A stretch of DNA of 64,000 nt from Tachypleus tridentatus (lineage: Eukaryota; Arthropoda; Merostomata; Xiphosura; Limulidae), in NCBI RefSeq assembly GCF_004210375.1, contig NC_134837.1, positions 155,227,310 to 155,291,309 on the forward strand, given 5' to 3'. Below the pieces are notes generated by a model. That model was given only the letters and a program-made list of their open reading frames with translations. It was not told where the DNA came from and did no database searches. Position 1 is the first letter of the stretch, and each line of letters opens with the position of its first letter. Made by a program: the position numbers and the translations under genes. Of the stretch, positions 46,641 to 58,090 are shown piece after piece.

Positions 46641-47210
46641 ATGACATTAGTGGCTGATGATGGGAGCCGCACGCCTTCTTTGGAAAAGCCATACAGAAAA
46701 GTTTTAGAGAGATGGCGGCCATGCTTAGCCTCTCTCCTGTTTTTCATTGTTGTGCTAGTAGACAACTTCGTAGCTTCTTTAAGTGTTAGAGTTTCAAGTG
46801 TCGTTTCACTGCACTTCCGTAACCCTTGGATACCAGAACATTTCCTGGAAGATAGAAACTTCAACTCTAAGGTAAGCCCTACCTGTCCTGTGTCGCAGGG
46901 GCCGCGCCAACCCCAGTGCCTTTCCCTGGAGAAGGACCTGTGTGCACTTTCATCCAGTAGAGAGCGGGAAGAACACTTATTACATCTATACCCTTGCTTC
47001 TGCTCTCACTATCCTTTGACTGCGGTGCTTGGGCCGCAGGGTCGGGCTCAGGTTATTAAAGGTTCACCAGATGAGTGTTTGGCCGCCCTAACCTCAGTAG
47101 CTGATCTCGACCACCTTGCTCGACAAATCATGTGTGAGTTTGAATCGGTGCTTGGTCGGTACAACTGTGAAGGGCGGTACTCCGTTTTGTTCAGTAGTCA
47201 AGCTTGTGAG
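46641..47210 (+). CDS. NALF1: FAM155/NALF-like NALCN auxiliary factor, first coding exon (partial gene)
   Basis: 190 codons from the first ATG after an in-frame TGA to a consensus donor (GAG|GTAAGT at 47210/47211, phase 0). Residues 24-45 (RWRPCLASLLFFIVVLVDNF and following) match the conserved RWR-LASLLFF signal-anchor segment of FAM155 proteins. Residues 82-101 keep the C-P..QG...QC.....CA pattern, and 165-189 keep EFESVL-x-Y...YSV...C. Eight further cysteines dot the ectodomain. FAM155A/B and C. elegans NLF-1 are ER/plasma-membrane proteins that fold and deliver the NALCN sodium-leak channel and sit on its extracellular face. The remaining cysteine-rich part and the C-terminal hydrophobic segment must lie on later exons, which I did not find; vertebrate genes have very long introns here. 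The frame stays open to 47339, but that is intron read-through. Confidence 0.82.
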
Positions 47211-48746
47211 GTAAGTAGCAAAAATCCAACAAAAATACTTGCAATAATAAAAATTTTAAGAAATTGGAAACATTCCGACACCACTCATGAAAAAACAAAC
47301 AATCTGTATTATAAGATAGCTCCAATAGTTAACCCTTGAAACAAATGTCAATTATTGACAAAGTGAAGAATGTTAATATTTAGGAATATCTCATTAATTT
47401 CTTACTTAATTAGTTCATTAATAACGTGTTTACTGTAAAATGTTAGGTATTCTCTAATTATTATCTTCTATAATATCCATGAAAGGGATAGGCAAGATAA
47501 GCGTCAGATATTAACCGGAAGATGAGTTTATTCTGATCGAAGGTTAAAAAAATCTCTAATTGGTACATTTTAGCTAAGCCCCATTATCGTAATTTGAGTG
47601 CTTGACAACTATGTAATAAAATATTATTAATACTCAAAATCCGATAGAATCGTATAAAATAAAATGAATATTTTTTTCTTTTTGTTTCGATTGTATTATT
47701 TTGACAGAATGATTTAATTAAACAAGTTGCTCGTCTTGAAAACAAACAACCAATAAAAACAGCACAGATTAAAGTTAAATAATTAGTTTGGTATAGATGA
47801 GACTGGTCAACATTTAGTACAAATCAAATCTAGCATTCACGTAAATCTGGTGTTTGAACAAGTATTTTGCGATCATTATTAAACACATTTTTCACAGAAC
47901 ATTTCTGCTTACTCTGTGATTTATTGCACATATCGTTTATTTAGTTTTAAACAAGTTCGTTAAAGTATCGTGTATTGTTGCCTGATATCAAAATACTTAG
48001 AAGCTGTTTTACTATGCGATCATGTAGGTATGCTACACCCAGAGATTAACTGCAAATATTAATCCATTCCTAAACAGACTGTAATTTTTGTTTTAGACAT
48101 AATTATTAAAGATTAGTGTATAAAAGGTAAAACAATGAAAATGTAAATCATAATATTAAACTTCGGGTCGATAATGATTAACTCTCACTGATTTAGACAG
48201 CAAATAAAATAGGGAAAGTTAACATTAGTATTCACATAAACTTATTATTCTATGGATAAGATCTAAATTTATAGTTAATAAAAAACATAAGAAATATGCT
48301 CATTTAGGGTAAATAAAAACATATGAAATATGCTCATTTTATTCAATAATTATTAAAGAAAATTGATTTATGAGAGGACTTACTGGCAAATATCTTTTAT
48401 TCCAATAATGTGTAAACAAAAACAAGATTATTTGTACATTTTTCTCTTCCTCACTGAAACGTTTAACTTCAGCGAAGAAAAAATATTCCATGTCTGACGT
48501 AGATGGCTGTTCTTTGTTTTGGTATCCCCCTGCAGTACGGTTGTTTTACGGAATTCGAGGCTCATCAGTTCTGGGAACTATAAAGTAATGTTTTGTTATT
48601 TTACTTTTGATGAGTATAAATTTATAGCAATAATGTGTGAATAATAACTGAATCACCCTGATGAATTATGAAAAATAAAGTAAAATAATGAACAGCCTTC
48701 AGTACAATCTAGAAATTCTAAACACGTTTTGGGTGTTCTGAAAAAT

Positions 48747-48768
48747 GTATATATATATATATATATAA
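48747..48768. repeat. TA microsatellite
   Basis: About eleven TA units. Confidence 0.95.
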
Positions 48769-48968
48769 GTATTTATTAAATAACATGTTATCAGTAGCTT
48801 AACTGATGAATTGTTCCTCGATGAAGTCTAAGAAATAAAAACCAGATTTAGAAAAGATACGATAGAGGTTTATGAATAGACCCAAATGAAGTACAGTTGA
48901 GTACAATATTCTAAAATTAAGAACTCTTAAACTATTAAGATGTAATTTGCTAAATTCATAATGTAATT

Positions 48969-49112
48969 GCCCCCCTCCCACCTGTGTTACAGCGGAATGT
49001 CTGTGAACTCACACCGCTAGAAACCGGGTTTAGATACCCATGGTGGGCAGAGCACAGATAGCCCATTGTGTAGCTTTGTGTTTCATTCTAAACAGACGAG
49101 CAAACAAACAAA
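48969..49112 (+). mobile_element. SINE family C, full length
   Basis: Best preserved family C copy: ctcacaccgctagaaaccgg, tggtgggcagagcacagata, gcccattgtgtagctttgtg, then an A-rich tail with aacaaac units. Confidence 0.88.
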
Positions 49113-49676
49113 AGCAGAATGTAATTAGAAAACTGGGGCACAGTTACGAAGTAAGTGTTTAGAAACGTTTATAGATTGCGTTATTAAATTTGTAGAAAGG
49201 AAATAAAAACATTATGTTTGTGGTGCTGTATGATTCAAAAGTTATAAAGTTGAAATGTTAAAACAACGAATACATTATAGAAGTAAATACCCTTCTCTTG
49301 TTATTTCTTTTGTTTTCGTAAATTACAAATAATCAGCGTATAAATAAAAGTTGAAAACCAAACTAATATTTAAACACTTAGCCTATGATATTTAGCATGA
49401 CCATCTCTATTACCACAATTTTAAATCATGTTGATATGCATTTAGTTGAATTAAATATATAAAGAGTGAAATCTTTACAATCTCAATTGTTTTACCAAGT
49501 AAGGTGCCAATCATTAATGCAGACACAGACCTACATTATTATTATTTCTTTTTGTAACATTTTCAACAAGAAACAACATTAATTATAATTTGCAGTCTTA
49601 TCTGTATTTATACGGTTTTTATTTTCAAACACGATACCTAAGTTATAATTGTCAAACTCTTCTCAAAAATATAATA

Positions 49677-51224
49677 TTTCTTTGTCACTGCTCTTGCTCC
49701 TAATACTTCCTGTTATACGAAATATCATACATTTCTTCTTTTCTGTTACTTAACAAAGTGTTTTCCTCTGCTAGTCTTACAGAACAAGGTACACTCCTCT
49801 GATATTGTTATTTGAGACGACTTTGTTAAATTTATTTAATTTGACCTATTTTACGTCCTTGGAAAATGAAAAATGAATACTTAGGGTGAAAGTAGTAATA
49901 AAACTTAGAATAAAATAGTAAAAGTTAGAATATATTTCAATAAAGTTTATATACAAAGTTTCAGTTAGTTCCCTTCTTCAGGTAAAGTACTGACTATAAT
50001 CTAACTAGATATCTTCTTTATCATCGTTATCCACTAAAGTAGCTTTTTCTGTTAATCTTACTTAGCAAGGTACCTTTCTCTGTCAGTGTTATCTAATGAG
50101 ATACCATCTTCTGTTACTGTTATCTAATAAAGTATTTTTTCTTTGTTACTGTTTAACCTTTCTCTGTTCAACAGGATGTCTTTCTCTGTTACTGTTAATT
50201 AACATCATACGATTCTCTGTTATTGTTACCTAAAAAAAATACTTTCCTCACTCATTCGTATCTAACAAGATACCTTCTGTTACTGCTACTTAACACGGTA
50301 CCTTCTTTTGCAACTGTTATTTAGCAATATACTTTCTTCTACTGTTACCTAAAAATATGCCTTTTGTTGCTGTTATTTAACAAGATACCTTCTGTTACTG
50401 TTACTTAACAAGATATTGTCTCTTACTGTTACCTAACAAGGTACCTTCTGCTACTCTTACTATTACTTTGCAAAGTACTTTCTTCTTTCTCTCTCTGTTA
50501 TCTAACAATGTACCTTAATCTCGTACTGTTACCTAACAAGATACCTTTCTCTCTTACTATTGCCTAACAAAATACCTTGCTTTTCACTATTACTGTTATC
50601 GAATATGGTGCATTATACTTAGATTTATGTTAACTTTCTTTTTATTTCTGTCACGATACATTTTTGTCATTTCTACGTGCGTTAAACAGTCTCATACGTT
50701 AATATGTAGAACAGTGACGCTTATCAAATAGAGGCATGGTACGGTTCAGTGGTTAACCCCACTCCCTAACTTGTGGATCACAGCTTCGAATACCTCTCAC
50801 CTTTTCAACTGTGAGAAAATTATTTTTGCGCTAAATTCAACAAAAAAAAAAAATCAAATATGATATTTTACTTTGTGACTAGTGTGTTTATCCACTCAGA
50901 CATGGTTTCCCAGTAGTATATAATAACCAAAAATTTTAATTCACCTCGAATAAATGTTTGATATGTTTTTCTAACATGATTACTTAACATAATGAATTAT
51001 GCTGATATGATATATTATCTTTCTGTTATGTTTATTCAACACATGATTATGTAACATAACAAACACGATGCAATTTTCGGGCATGATTATCTAACATGGT
51101 ACACCTGACATATTTATTTATAATACTTATTTATTTGGAAATAATTGTTTAACATAATTAATTATTTCTTATGAAATGGTTATTCATTAGTTGTTGTTTT
51201 TTAAACCCTTACTTAACATCAAAT
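49677..51224. repeat. Degenerate minisatellite, unit about 30 bp
   Basis: Dozens of diverged units of the form CTCTGTTACTGTTACCTAACAAGATACCTT. Densest at 49975-50620, then looser versions around a SINE remnant to 51224. It lies within the presumed NALF-like intron. Confidence 0.8.
50733..50845 (+). mobile_element. SINE-like remnant (family A related)
   Basis: catggtacggttcagtggtt, a worn B box (cagcttcgaatacc), cctttcaactgtgag and then gcgctaaattcaac resemble head and tail of family A with most of the body gone. Confidence 0.5.
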
Positions 51225-51700
51225 ACTTTATTCCCACACAGTTGTTTAACATTTCTTCTGACGTGACTCTCCAACATGATGCATTCTTCTGACATGGTTG
51301 TATAAACATAACCCTTTCCAATGACACAGTTGTTTAACAAGTTTTTTGACGTGACTCTCCAACATGATGCATTCTTCTGACATGGTTATTTAGCACAACC
51401 CTTTCCTATGACAAAGTTGTTTAACATATCTTCTGAGGTGACTCTCCAACATGATCCATTCTTCTGACATGGTTATTTAGCACAACCCTTTCCTATGACA
51501 AAGTTGTTTAACATGTCTTCTGAGGTGACTCTCCAACATGATCCATTCTTCTGACATGGTTATTTAGCACAACCCTTTCCAATGACACAGTTGTTTAACA
51601 TGTGTTCTGAGGTGACTCTTCATCATGATACATTCTTCTGATAGAGTTATTTAACACAACCCTTTTCTCTAATACAGTTGTCTACCCATCACAACTGCAT
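51225..51700. repeat. Higher-order minisatellite, 87-bp unit of three 29-bp subunits
   Basis: TGACTCTCCAACATGAT recurs at 51264, 51352, 51439 and 51526, with a variant at 51613: spacing 88, 87, 87, 87. Each unit holds three subunits that start TGAC/TGACA and contain a GTTxTTTAACA-like part. Confidence 0.88.
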
Positions 51701-52375
51701 CTTCTTTTGTAATTATTAAGAAACATATTACTTTCAGATATCTCTGTTATCGGTCATCATACATATTTATAATTTATCTGTGTTAGTAGAACTGATAAAT
51801 CGCTGCGATAACGATTTCGAACGCTGTGTAATATTGTTATGAATTCTCGTACTTTAGTTATTGTTATCACATTCTCTGGCAGGAAATAAATAATTAAACT
51901 TTATTATTAAATGGAACTAAACTCATTCTTATTTGGATGAGTGGAGAAATTTATCTGACAGTTACTTCCAGTATAATTAAAGTTCATTTAATACATTTAG
52001 TAATAATACAAGTTTGTGAGCGTGTAACAATTGCCATGTGTTAGCAGTCTTTAAGAGATTATATCTTTGAATTTAGTATTTCAGCGGAATCTGTTGTGTT
52101 TACTCTTTCAGGGTTCAAGAACAGTATTTAGCACACAACACTACTGCGTGAAAGCGAACAGTTGGTCAGTGTTATTGAACAACAAGCATGCGCAACACGA
52201 AATATCTCTATTAAGCTTGTAATGTTTTGCTATTTGTTTATTTTTTAATGATTTATAGCCTTCGTTTTTAACTAGCGTTTCAGGTTATAGGTTTAACTTC
52301 ACATATATTTAAATAATATACGAAATAAATAAACCTGTGAAAATCTCCTTTCTATTTTCGAGGTCCACTCACCCA

Positions 52376-52500
52376 CCGCGGTGACTCAGTGTCAAGTCTC
52401 AAACCATATAACGCTAAAAATCAAGGGTTGATTCTTTCGGTGGACACAGGCCAGGCTGCTCATTGTGTAACTTTCTGCTCAATAACAAATAAACAAGTCG
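52376..52500 (+). mobile_element. SINE family C, diverged
   Basis: accgcggtgactcagtgtca, gggttgattctttcggtgga and gctcattgtgtaactttctg. The open frame across it is not a gene. Confidence 0.7.
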
Positions 52501-52798
52501 ATTTTCGAGAAATAAATAGAGAGCTATTTATATTAGTTGATAGGATTTTCATATATTTATCATTTGTACAGGACTATTATAAAAGCTTTATATATTTATA
52601 TATAAATCTTTTTTTTTTGTTTAAGTGTATCGAGAAAAGTACGTTGTTGAAAATATCAAGGTTATAATACTTGTGAATGCGAACACCTACTTGAAACTTG
52701 GATACCCACTGGAATACCATTTATAAAACAAGTCTCTAGTAACTCTGTGAACGAGATGTGCCATAGGTAGAAAGTATCCACAACCATAAAGGAGTTTA

Positions 52799-53055
52799 TT
52801 TTTGTTTGTCTTTGAATTTCGCACAAAGCAACACGAGGGATATCTGCGCTAGCTGTCCCTAATTTAGCATTGAAAGACTACAGGTAAGGTAGCTAGTCAT
52901 CGTCACCCATCGCCAGTTCTTGGGCTACTCATTTATCAACGAATAGTGAGATTGATCGTCACTTATAACGTCCCCACGGCTGAAAGGACGAGCATATTTG
53001 GTGTAACGGGGATTTGAATCTGTGACCCTCACATTACGAGTCTAGCCACCTGGCC
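52799..53055 (-). mobile_element. SINE family A, head-truncated
   Basis: Tail and body well kept; the tRNA head stops at the CCACCTGGCC stretch. Confidence 0.9.
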
Positions 53056-53177
53056 TTAGAGGAGAAACGTCTCAAGACAACCATATTCTGGTGTAAAGTA
53101 AAAGTGGCTGAATTTACTTGATTTAATTAGTGGGTGAAAATTTATATTTCTGTCCATCCTTGTAGAATGACAACTTT

Positions 53178-53313
53178 AGTTAGCTCCCAGTGGCACAGCG
53201 CTATGTCTGCGGACTCACACCGCTGAAAACTGGGTTTCGATACCCGTCGTGTGCAGAACACAGATAGATAGCATTTGTGTAGCTTTGTGCTTAATTCCAA
53301 ACAACAACAAACT
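53178..53313 (+). mobile_element. SINE family C, full length
   Basis: agctcccagtggcacagcgc head, gggtttcgatacccgt B box, tttgtgtagctttgtgctta tail. Confidence 0.88.
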
Positions 53314-53506
53314 TAGTTTTCAGAGCGTATATATTATATTTCACTGTGACAATATAATGCTTTAAGAAAGTAAGATTAATTTGAGCCACTTATTATTCAA
53401 ACATGAGCTTTCAGCGACGAAACAATTTAGTTTGAGAACAAGATTCGCGGAATATTCAAACACTAGCTCCTAGCAACAGGGTAACAAATGTCGATCTGAG
53501 AATGAT

Positions 53507-53772
53507 TGTTTGTTTGTTGAATTTCACGTAAAGCTCCCCGAGGACTTCTTGCGCTAGACGTTTGTAATTTTGAAGTAATAGACTAGAGGAAAACTACTAT
53601 CAAACCTAGCATAACGCCAACTGTTGGACTACTCTATACAGAGAAAAATAAAATTGACGGTCACTTTATAATGCTCCTATGGTTGAAAGAAGCGAACATT
53701 TTGGCGACGAGTTTTGATCCCGCGATCCTTGAATTGCGTGTAGAGCATCCTTACCACTAGATCATGCTGTGT
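53507..53772 (-). mobile_element. SINE family A, old copy
   Basis: Strongly diverged across its length, e.g. aaagctccccgaggacttct in the tail, but collinear with the family. Confidence 0.82.
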
Positions 53773-55099
53773 CAGCAAAACTATCGAATTGCCTATCTGT
53801 ATTCTGACCATCATGTTTAATAAGCCCCAGATTTTAGAGTAACAAGTCAAAGTATTCACCTCTGATTTACTGGAGATCGGATAAAACCTCCAAGGCATCA
53901 CATACAATACAACAATTAACTTCTAATGACAGGATAATGCTGATAAATGTTAGACTAATCTCAAACCTCTTCCTAGTACTCTAACATCAAGTTCATGTTA
54001 TAAATTCGTAATGAACATATCACCAAAGAACAAGTGAATACGGCAACAGTATCGTTCTGGTAAATCAAATAACAACTGTAAAACGGCACGTATAAACGGT
54101 CAATACGTGCAATTATACTGTAGAATAAGTCATGGGAATTCAAAACTATATTAATAGATCTGAACATTAACTATTACTAGTTAGTTTTTTTTTTCCGACT
54201 GCAAAAATGTTGGTGTACTAGCCACCTTTAAAAAATATTTAGATATTCAAATTAACAAATAGGAATAATTAATGGATACACATCTAACTGCTGGGTTATC
54301 AGAATAATTCTTGTTAATATGGACAAAGTGAAAAGAAATGAAACGTTCTCCGCATGAATCCAAGATTTATTGACAAATTTGTCAAAAGACATGACTGGAG
54401 AAAATATGTCAGCTGCTTTTGTATTATCCAAGATTAGATGATAGATCAGAAATAGTAAAAAAAAAGGCATTGAATAATATGGGTTTAAAAGAGATATAAC
54501 GTCTTTAATACGACAGGCTTGATTCCATGGAATCAGCTCGGCAAGCATTTTCAATAATGTATTTCGTAATCCTCTAAAGTGAGATTTGGGGTGACAGTGT
54601 GTTATCGAAACGTATGCAAACTGAAAATTTATGGTGAAGATATGTCGCTGTTCCCAATTTTGTACGATACTGACCAGAGGGATGACAACCAATAAGTAGC
54701 ACCCTTCCACCCATCATCCACGCTACTTTTTTAAAGTATCCACAACGTATATTGTGGGGTTCATTTTGTGAAATAGTATCGATTCTAATCCCGTTCATCA
54801 GCCCCGAAATCAGAGCTCTACCATAGGATCAACTCGAGCCCATCAAACTAATACTTGTGGAGTTTTAATATTGATTATTTCATACAGCCTTGTATATGGT
54901 TACAAAACAACAACAAAAACTTTAATAGATTGTTTAGGCATAGTATTCATGATGAAACTTTGTAGAAACGTCGTCCTCTACACTTGTGTCACCACAACAG
55001 GCAGTTGCCTCTTATTCTACAAAATTTCATTCAACAACAAAAACTGCTAAGTTTCTGATCCATCATGTTAGATGTAGTTTACGTGAAGTAAGTTCATTT
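53773..55099. other. Unassigned DNA with a 152-codon minus frame
   Basis: The minus-strand frame 54710-54252 and an overlapping 74-codon frame show no motif I know. The hydrophobic AT-rich composition suggests chance. Confidence 0.4.
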
Positions 55100-55348
55100 G
55101 GTTTGTTTGGAATTTCGCGCAAAGCTACACGAGGGCTATCTGAGCTAACTTTCCTTAATTTAGTAGTGTAAGACTAGTCATCACCACCCACTCTTGGGCT
55201 ACTCTTTTACCAACGAATAGTTGGATTAACCGTCTAATCATAACGTCCCCACGGTTTAAAGGACGAGCAAACTTAGTGTTATGGGGATTCGAACCCGCGA
55301 CCCTCAGATTACAAGTCGAGTGCATTAACCACTTGGCCATGTCGGGCC
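55100..55348 (-). mobile_element. SINE family A with short internal deletion
   Basis: Head to tail present. The GAGGGAAGGCAGCTAG block of the body is deleted. Confidence 0.92.
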
Positions 55349-55445
55349 TTCTACTAACGACTGACACATTTTCGTATTTTTTTGAGGCCAGAATGTGATC
55401 AACGTCGCATTCTACTAAGAGCTCATCTAATTATTTTACATATTA

Positions 55446-55568
55446 ATTGGCGATAGGTGGTGATGACTAGCTGCCTTCTCTCTAGTTTTACGCTGCTAAA
55501 TTAGGAACGGCTAACGCAAATAGCTCTTGGGTAGCTTTGCGTGAAACTCAAAAGAAACCAAACCAAAC
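55446..55568 (+). mobile_element. SINE family A, 3' half
   Basis: Starts at gcgataggtggtgatgacta and runs to the A-rich tail. Lies about 100 bp from the minus-strand copy, with which it forms an inverted pair. Confidence 0.9.
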
Positions 55569-56110
55569 GTTGTTAGAGGACACGAACCTTTTTTTTTGCG
55601 AGATGATGAGGAATAATATTCTACATATTAATACCAAGCTTCATCAAAATCTGATCATTTTTGACTCAGCTGTAGAGCACAAATCGTGTCAAAAATTAGG
55701 CTGACAAATAAAAAAAAATTTTTGGGAGGGATTTTCGCGTTCTTGACCCTCCAGAAGCTCATCACATTTAAGATGGGGCGTGGTCTGAATGTATATCAAT
55801 CAGCTGTTTTCCAGGAATATTGATGGCTAACATACATATTGGTGGAAACATAATCTGGGGCCATTTTCAATGGCGGAAGTAATATTAGAGATTATAAACC
55901 TTGTCAGGTCTAAATAGGGTTAATATGTTAAGTTGCATCCGACTTCTATTAATGCGTTTTGCTGTAATCTAAGTTTCGTTTTGTTTAATCAGCTTAGATT
56001 CCTGTCTACATTTTAAATATTAAAAAAAAGTATTTGTTTTGTAAGGAGATATAAGTCATAAAAATTTCTTAGCAAACTCCACAAAATAATATTTGCTCAG
56101 AGCCGTCTTG
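55569..56110. other. Possible unnamed repeat
   Basis: aataccaagcttcatcaaaa and gattttcgcgttcttgaccc have the look of a degraded transposon edge. No family assigned. Confidence 0.3.
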
Positions 56111-56384
56111 GCCCGGCATGGCCAGATGGTTAAGGCGCTTGACTCATAAACTGAGGGTTGCGGGTAGGAATCCCTGTCACACCAAATACGTTGGCACTTT
56201 CAGCTGCGGGGGCGTTGTAATGTCACTGTCAATCCCACTATTCGTTGGTAAAAGAGTAGCTCAAGAGTTGGCGGTGGATGGTAATGACTAGCTCCGTGCC
56301 ATCTAGTCTTACGCTGCTAAATCGGGAACGGCTAGCGCAGATAGCCATCGTGTAGCTTTGCGCGAAATTAAAAAAACAAACCAA
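56111..56384 (+). mobile_element. SINE family A, full length
   Basis: Head GCCCGGCATGGCCAGATGGT, complete body and tail. Confidence 0.93.
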
Positions 56385-56585
56385 CTTACACACACACTAA
56401 TTACTTCTACACAAATATTCAACAACTACCCAGCAGTGCATAACAAACAAACAAAATTGAGGAAACGTAAAACATATGCTAACAGTTGGAATAACCTATT
56501 TTCTTTCAAATGCAGAGAACTAGGATTTAGATAAGTTAATGTTACACACCTCGTTAATTATGTATATTTAATTTCAAACGTTTTC

Positions 56586-56705
56586 CTCAGTGGACTAGCG
56601 TTAAATGTACAACGCTAAAATTCGAAATTCGAAACGGCGTAGCGGACAGAGCAAAGAGAACTCAATTTTATTGTTTAACACTAGAAACGAAGACAAACAA
56701 AATAT
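56586..56705 (+). mobile_element. SINE family C-like, diverged
   Basis: cctcagtggactagcgttaa, caacgctaaaattcgaaatt and agcggacagagcaaagagaa match the order of family C motifs. Confidence 0.5.
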
Positions 56706-56969
56706 TTAAAAGTTGTGTTTTGATTCTGGCTTTAAAACAAATGAGAATATTTTTTGTGTAGATATGAAATTAAAGACTAGTATTCAATGGTGTTAATGAG
56801 AATGTGATGAAAATTTAGATAGTGCTGTGTGGAAGTTCTATGTGGAAGCTCTATCATATCATAAAATCATTAAGTTTATAGTTTTATTATAAGAAAAAGA
56901 TGGATTTCGAAAGAAAATATTATTGTTAGTGGGATTTATTTGCACAGAAGAAAATGAAGTCACAAACCA

Positions 56970-57150
56970 ATTTTTGATGGCGCCCTGCGCGATAGATAAA
57001 TTCAGAGACTCGCCTCCCTTCCTTCTATCCAACCTATTAGTTCGCCTTGTTAGTCAATCGGCATCCTTATTCGAGTAGGCGCCCTGAGCGAACGCATCGC
57101 TTGCACTACCCATGCGCACACGGTGTGGTCCTGTTACACAGCTGGTAAAG
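56970..57150. promoter_or_regulatory. Isolated CpG-rich segment
   Basis: GC content jumps over about 170 bp. GGCGCCCTGCGCGA (about 56981) and GGCGCCCTGAGCGA (about 57080) form a spaced repeat, and CATGCGCAC near 57112 resembles an NRF-1 half site. It could be a promoter or enhancer; no exon is assignable. Confidence 0.35.
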
Positions 57151-57774
57151 TTTAGTAGGCCTATATTCATTTACGAAGATAAGAACGAACTATTTGCAAA
57201 ATTAAAGAAAGAAAAATGAATGATTTTTTTTTTTATGAGAGAGATTGTATTTTTATTTCGTTCAACCAATCAAGTGAAACATTGTCAATTTGATGCATAG
57301 GCACTGTATTTCTTTGAATAATACGAAATGCTAGCCCTTATTACGTGATACACATGCATATATATATATATATACGAATCTTTATCGATCGCAAATAATG
57401 GGCTGCTAGTTTCAAACAATTTTTAATGCCGTCGTTTCTATTGGCCAATCTCTAAACAGTAAATTCAAATTTATAATAGATCTAATAAAAGCAATTTCTC
57501 CACACGAGTTACGCAATGCTATATATTAGTGAATTGTGATACCAATTTTAATTTGGGCTTCATAAATATTATTCTCATTCGATGTCAGATGTTTTAAACT
57601 TATTAGCGATTCTTTATGAAACGCAATATCCCAGTTCAAGTGAAGCGACAAAGTGTAAATGTACTACTGATGCGACTTTCTCGTAAAGTTTGGTTATCTT
57701 TCTTTCTGTCGGGGAAACTTATCCACAAGTGAGAGAATATCGATATAACAGAATAAAAAAGAACGGGATGAAAG

Positions 57775-58090
57775 CAATATGGCGTCCAACGAGGTTAGGA
57801 ATTAATTATCCATAAACAATTTTCAAGTCATTATAGCTGACAATAAAAGTCCTTAGAGGTCGCTAATGTTGTCATGTAATATAGAATTTCAGTATCGCGG
57901 AGATTAATTACCTCGAAGTAGGTCGTAATAAGGAGTCTGATGAACAAGCCAGAGCATCGTGAAGGCAGCTTGAGGTGTTGATTGCAATGAAAAGTAATTT
58001 TCCGCAAGAGACCATTTGGTCTCAAAGAGTAATAAAAGCCTTCAAACTTTAGATGGCGCTGGAGTAGAAATCCAAAGTTTCTGTTCATAA
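57775..58090. promoter_or_regulatory. Candidate non-coding regulatory element
   Basis: Repeat-free, of mixed composition, with several homeodomain-type cores (ggaattaattatcc, gattaattacc, aagtaattttc) and a YY1-like atATGGCGTCCAAC at 57777. No credible coding frame. Confidence 0.25.

Larger units (their letters stand above)
47211..49676 (+). other. Presumed intron 1 of the NALF-like gene, proximal part
   Basis: AT-rich, with a (TA)n run at 48747-48768 and a family C SINE at 48969-49112. Nothing else is recognisable. The intron probably continues to the window end. Confidence 0.45.

Noticed and set aside
46871-46900. GTAAGC ... TGTCGCAG could be a tiny intron inside the NALF exon
   Set aside because: It would be under 30 bp, and the stretch encodes residues that align with the conserved C-P..QG..QC region.
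48533-48582. Possible exon 2 of the NALF-like gene: CCCCTGCAG acceptor followed by 15 codons and a stop
   Set aside because: The splice phase would fit, but the short peptide shows none of the conserved cysteine-rich FAM155 pattern and ends too early.
54252-54710. 152-codon minus-strand frame
   Set aside because: No motif recognised, hydrophobic AT-driven composition, no supporting splice or promoter context.
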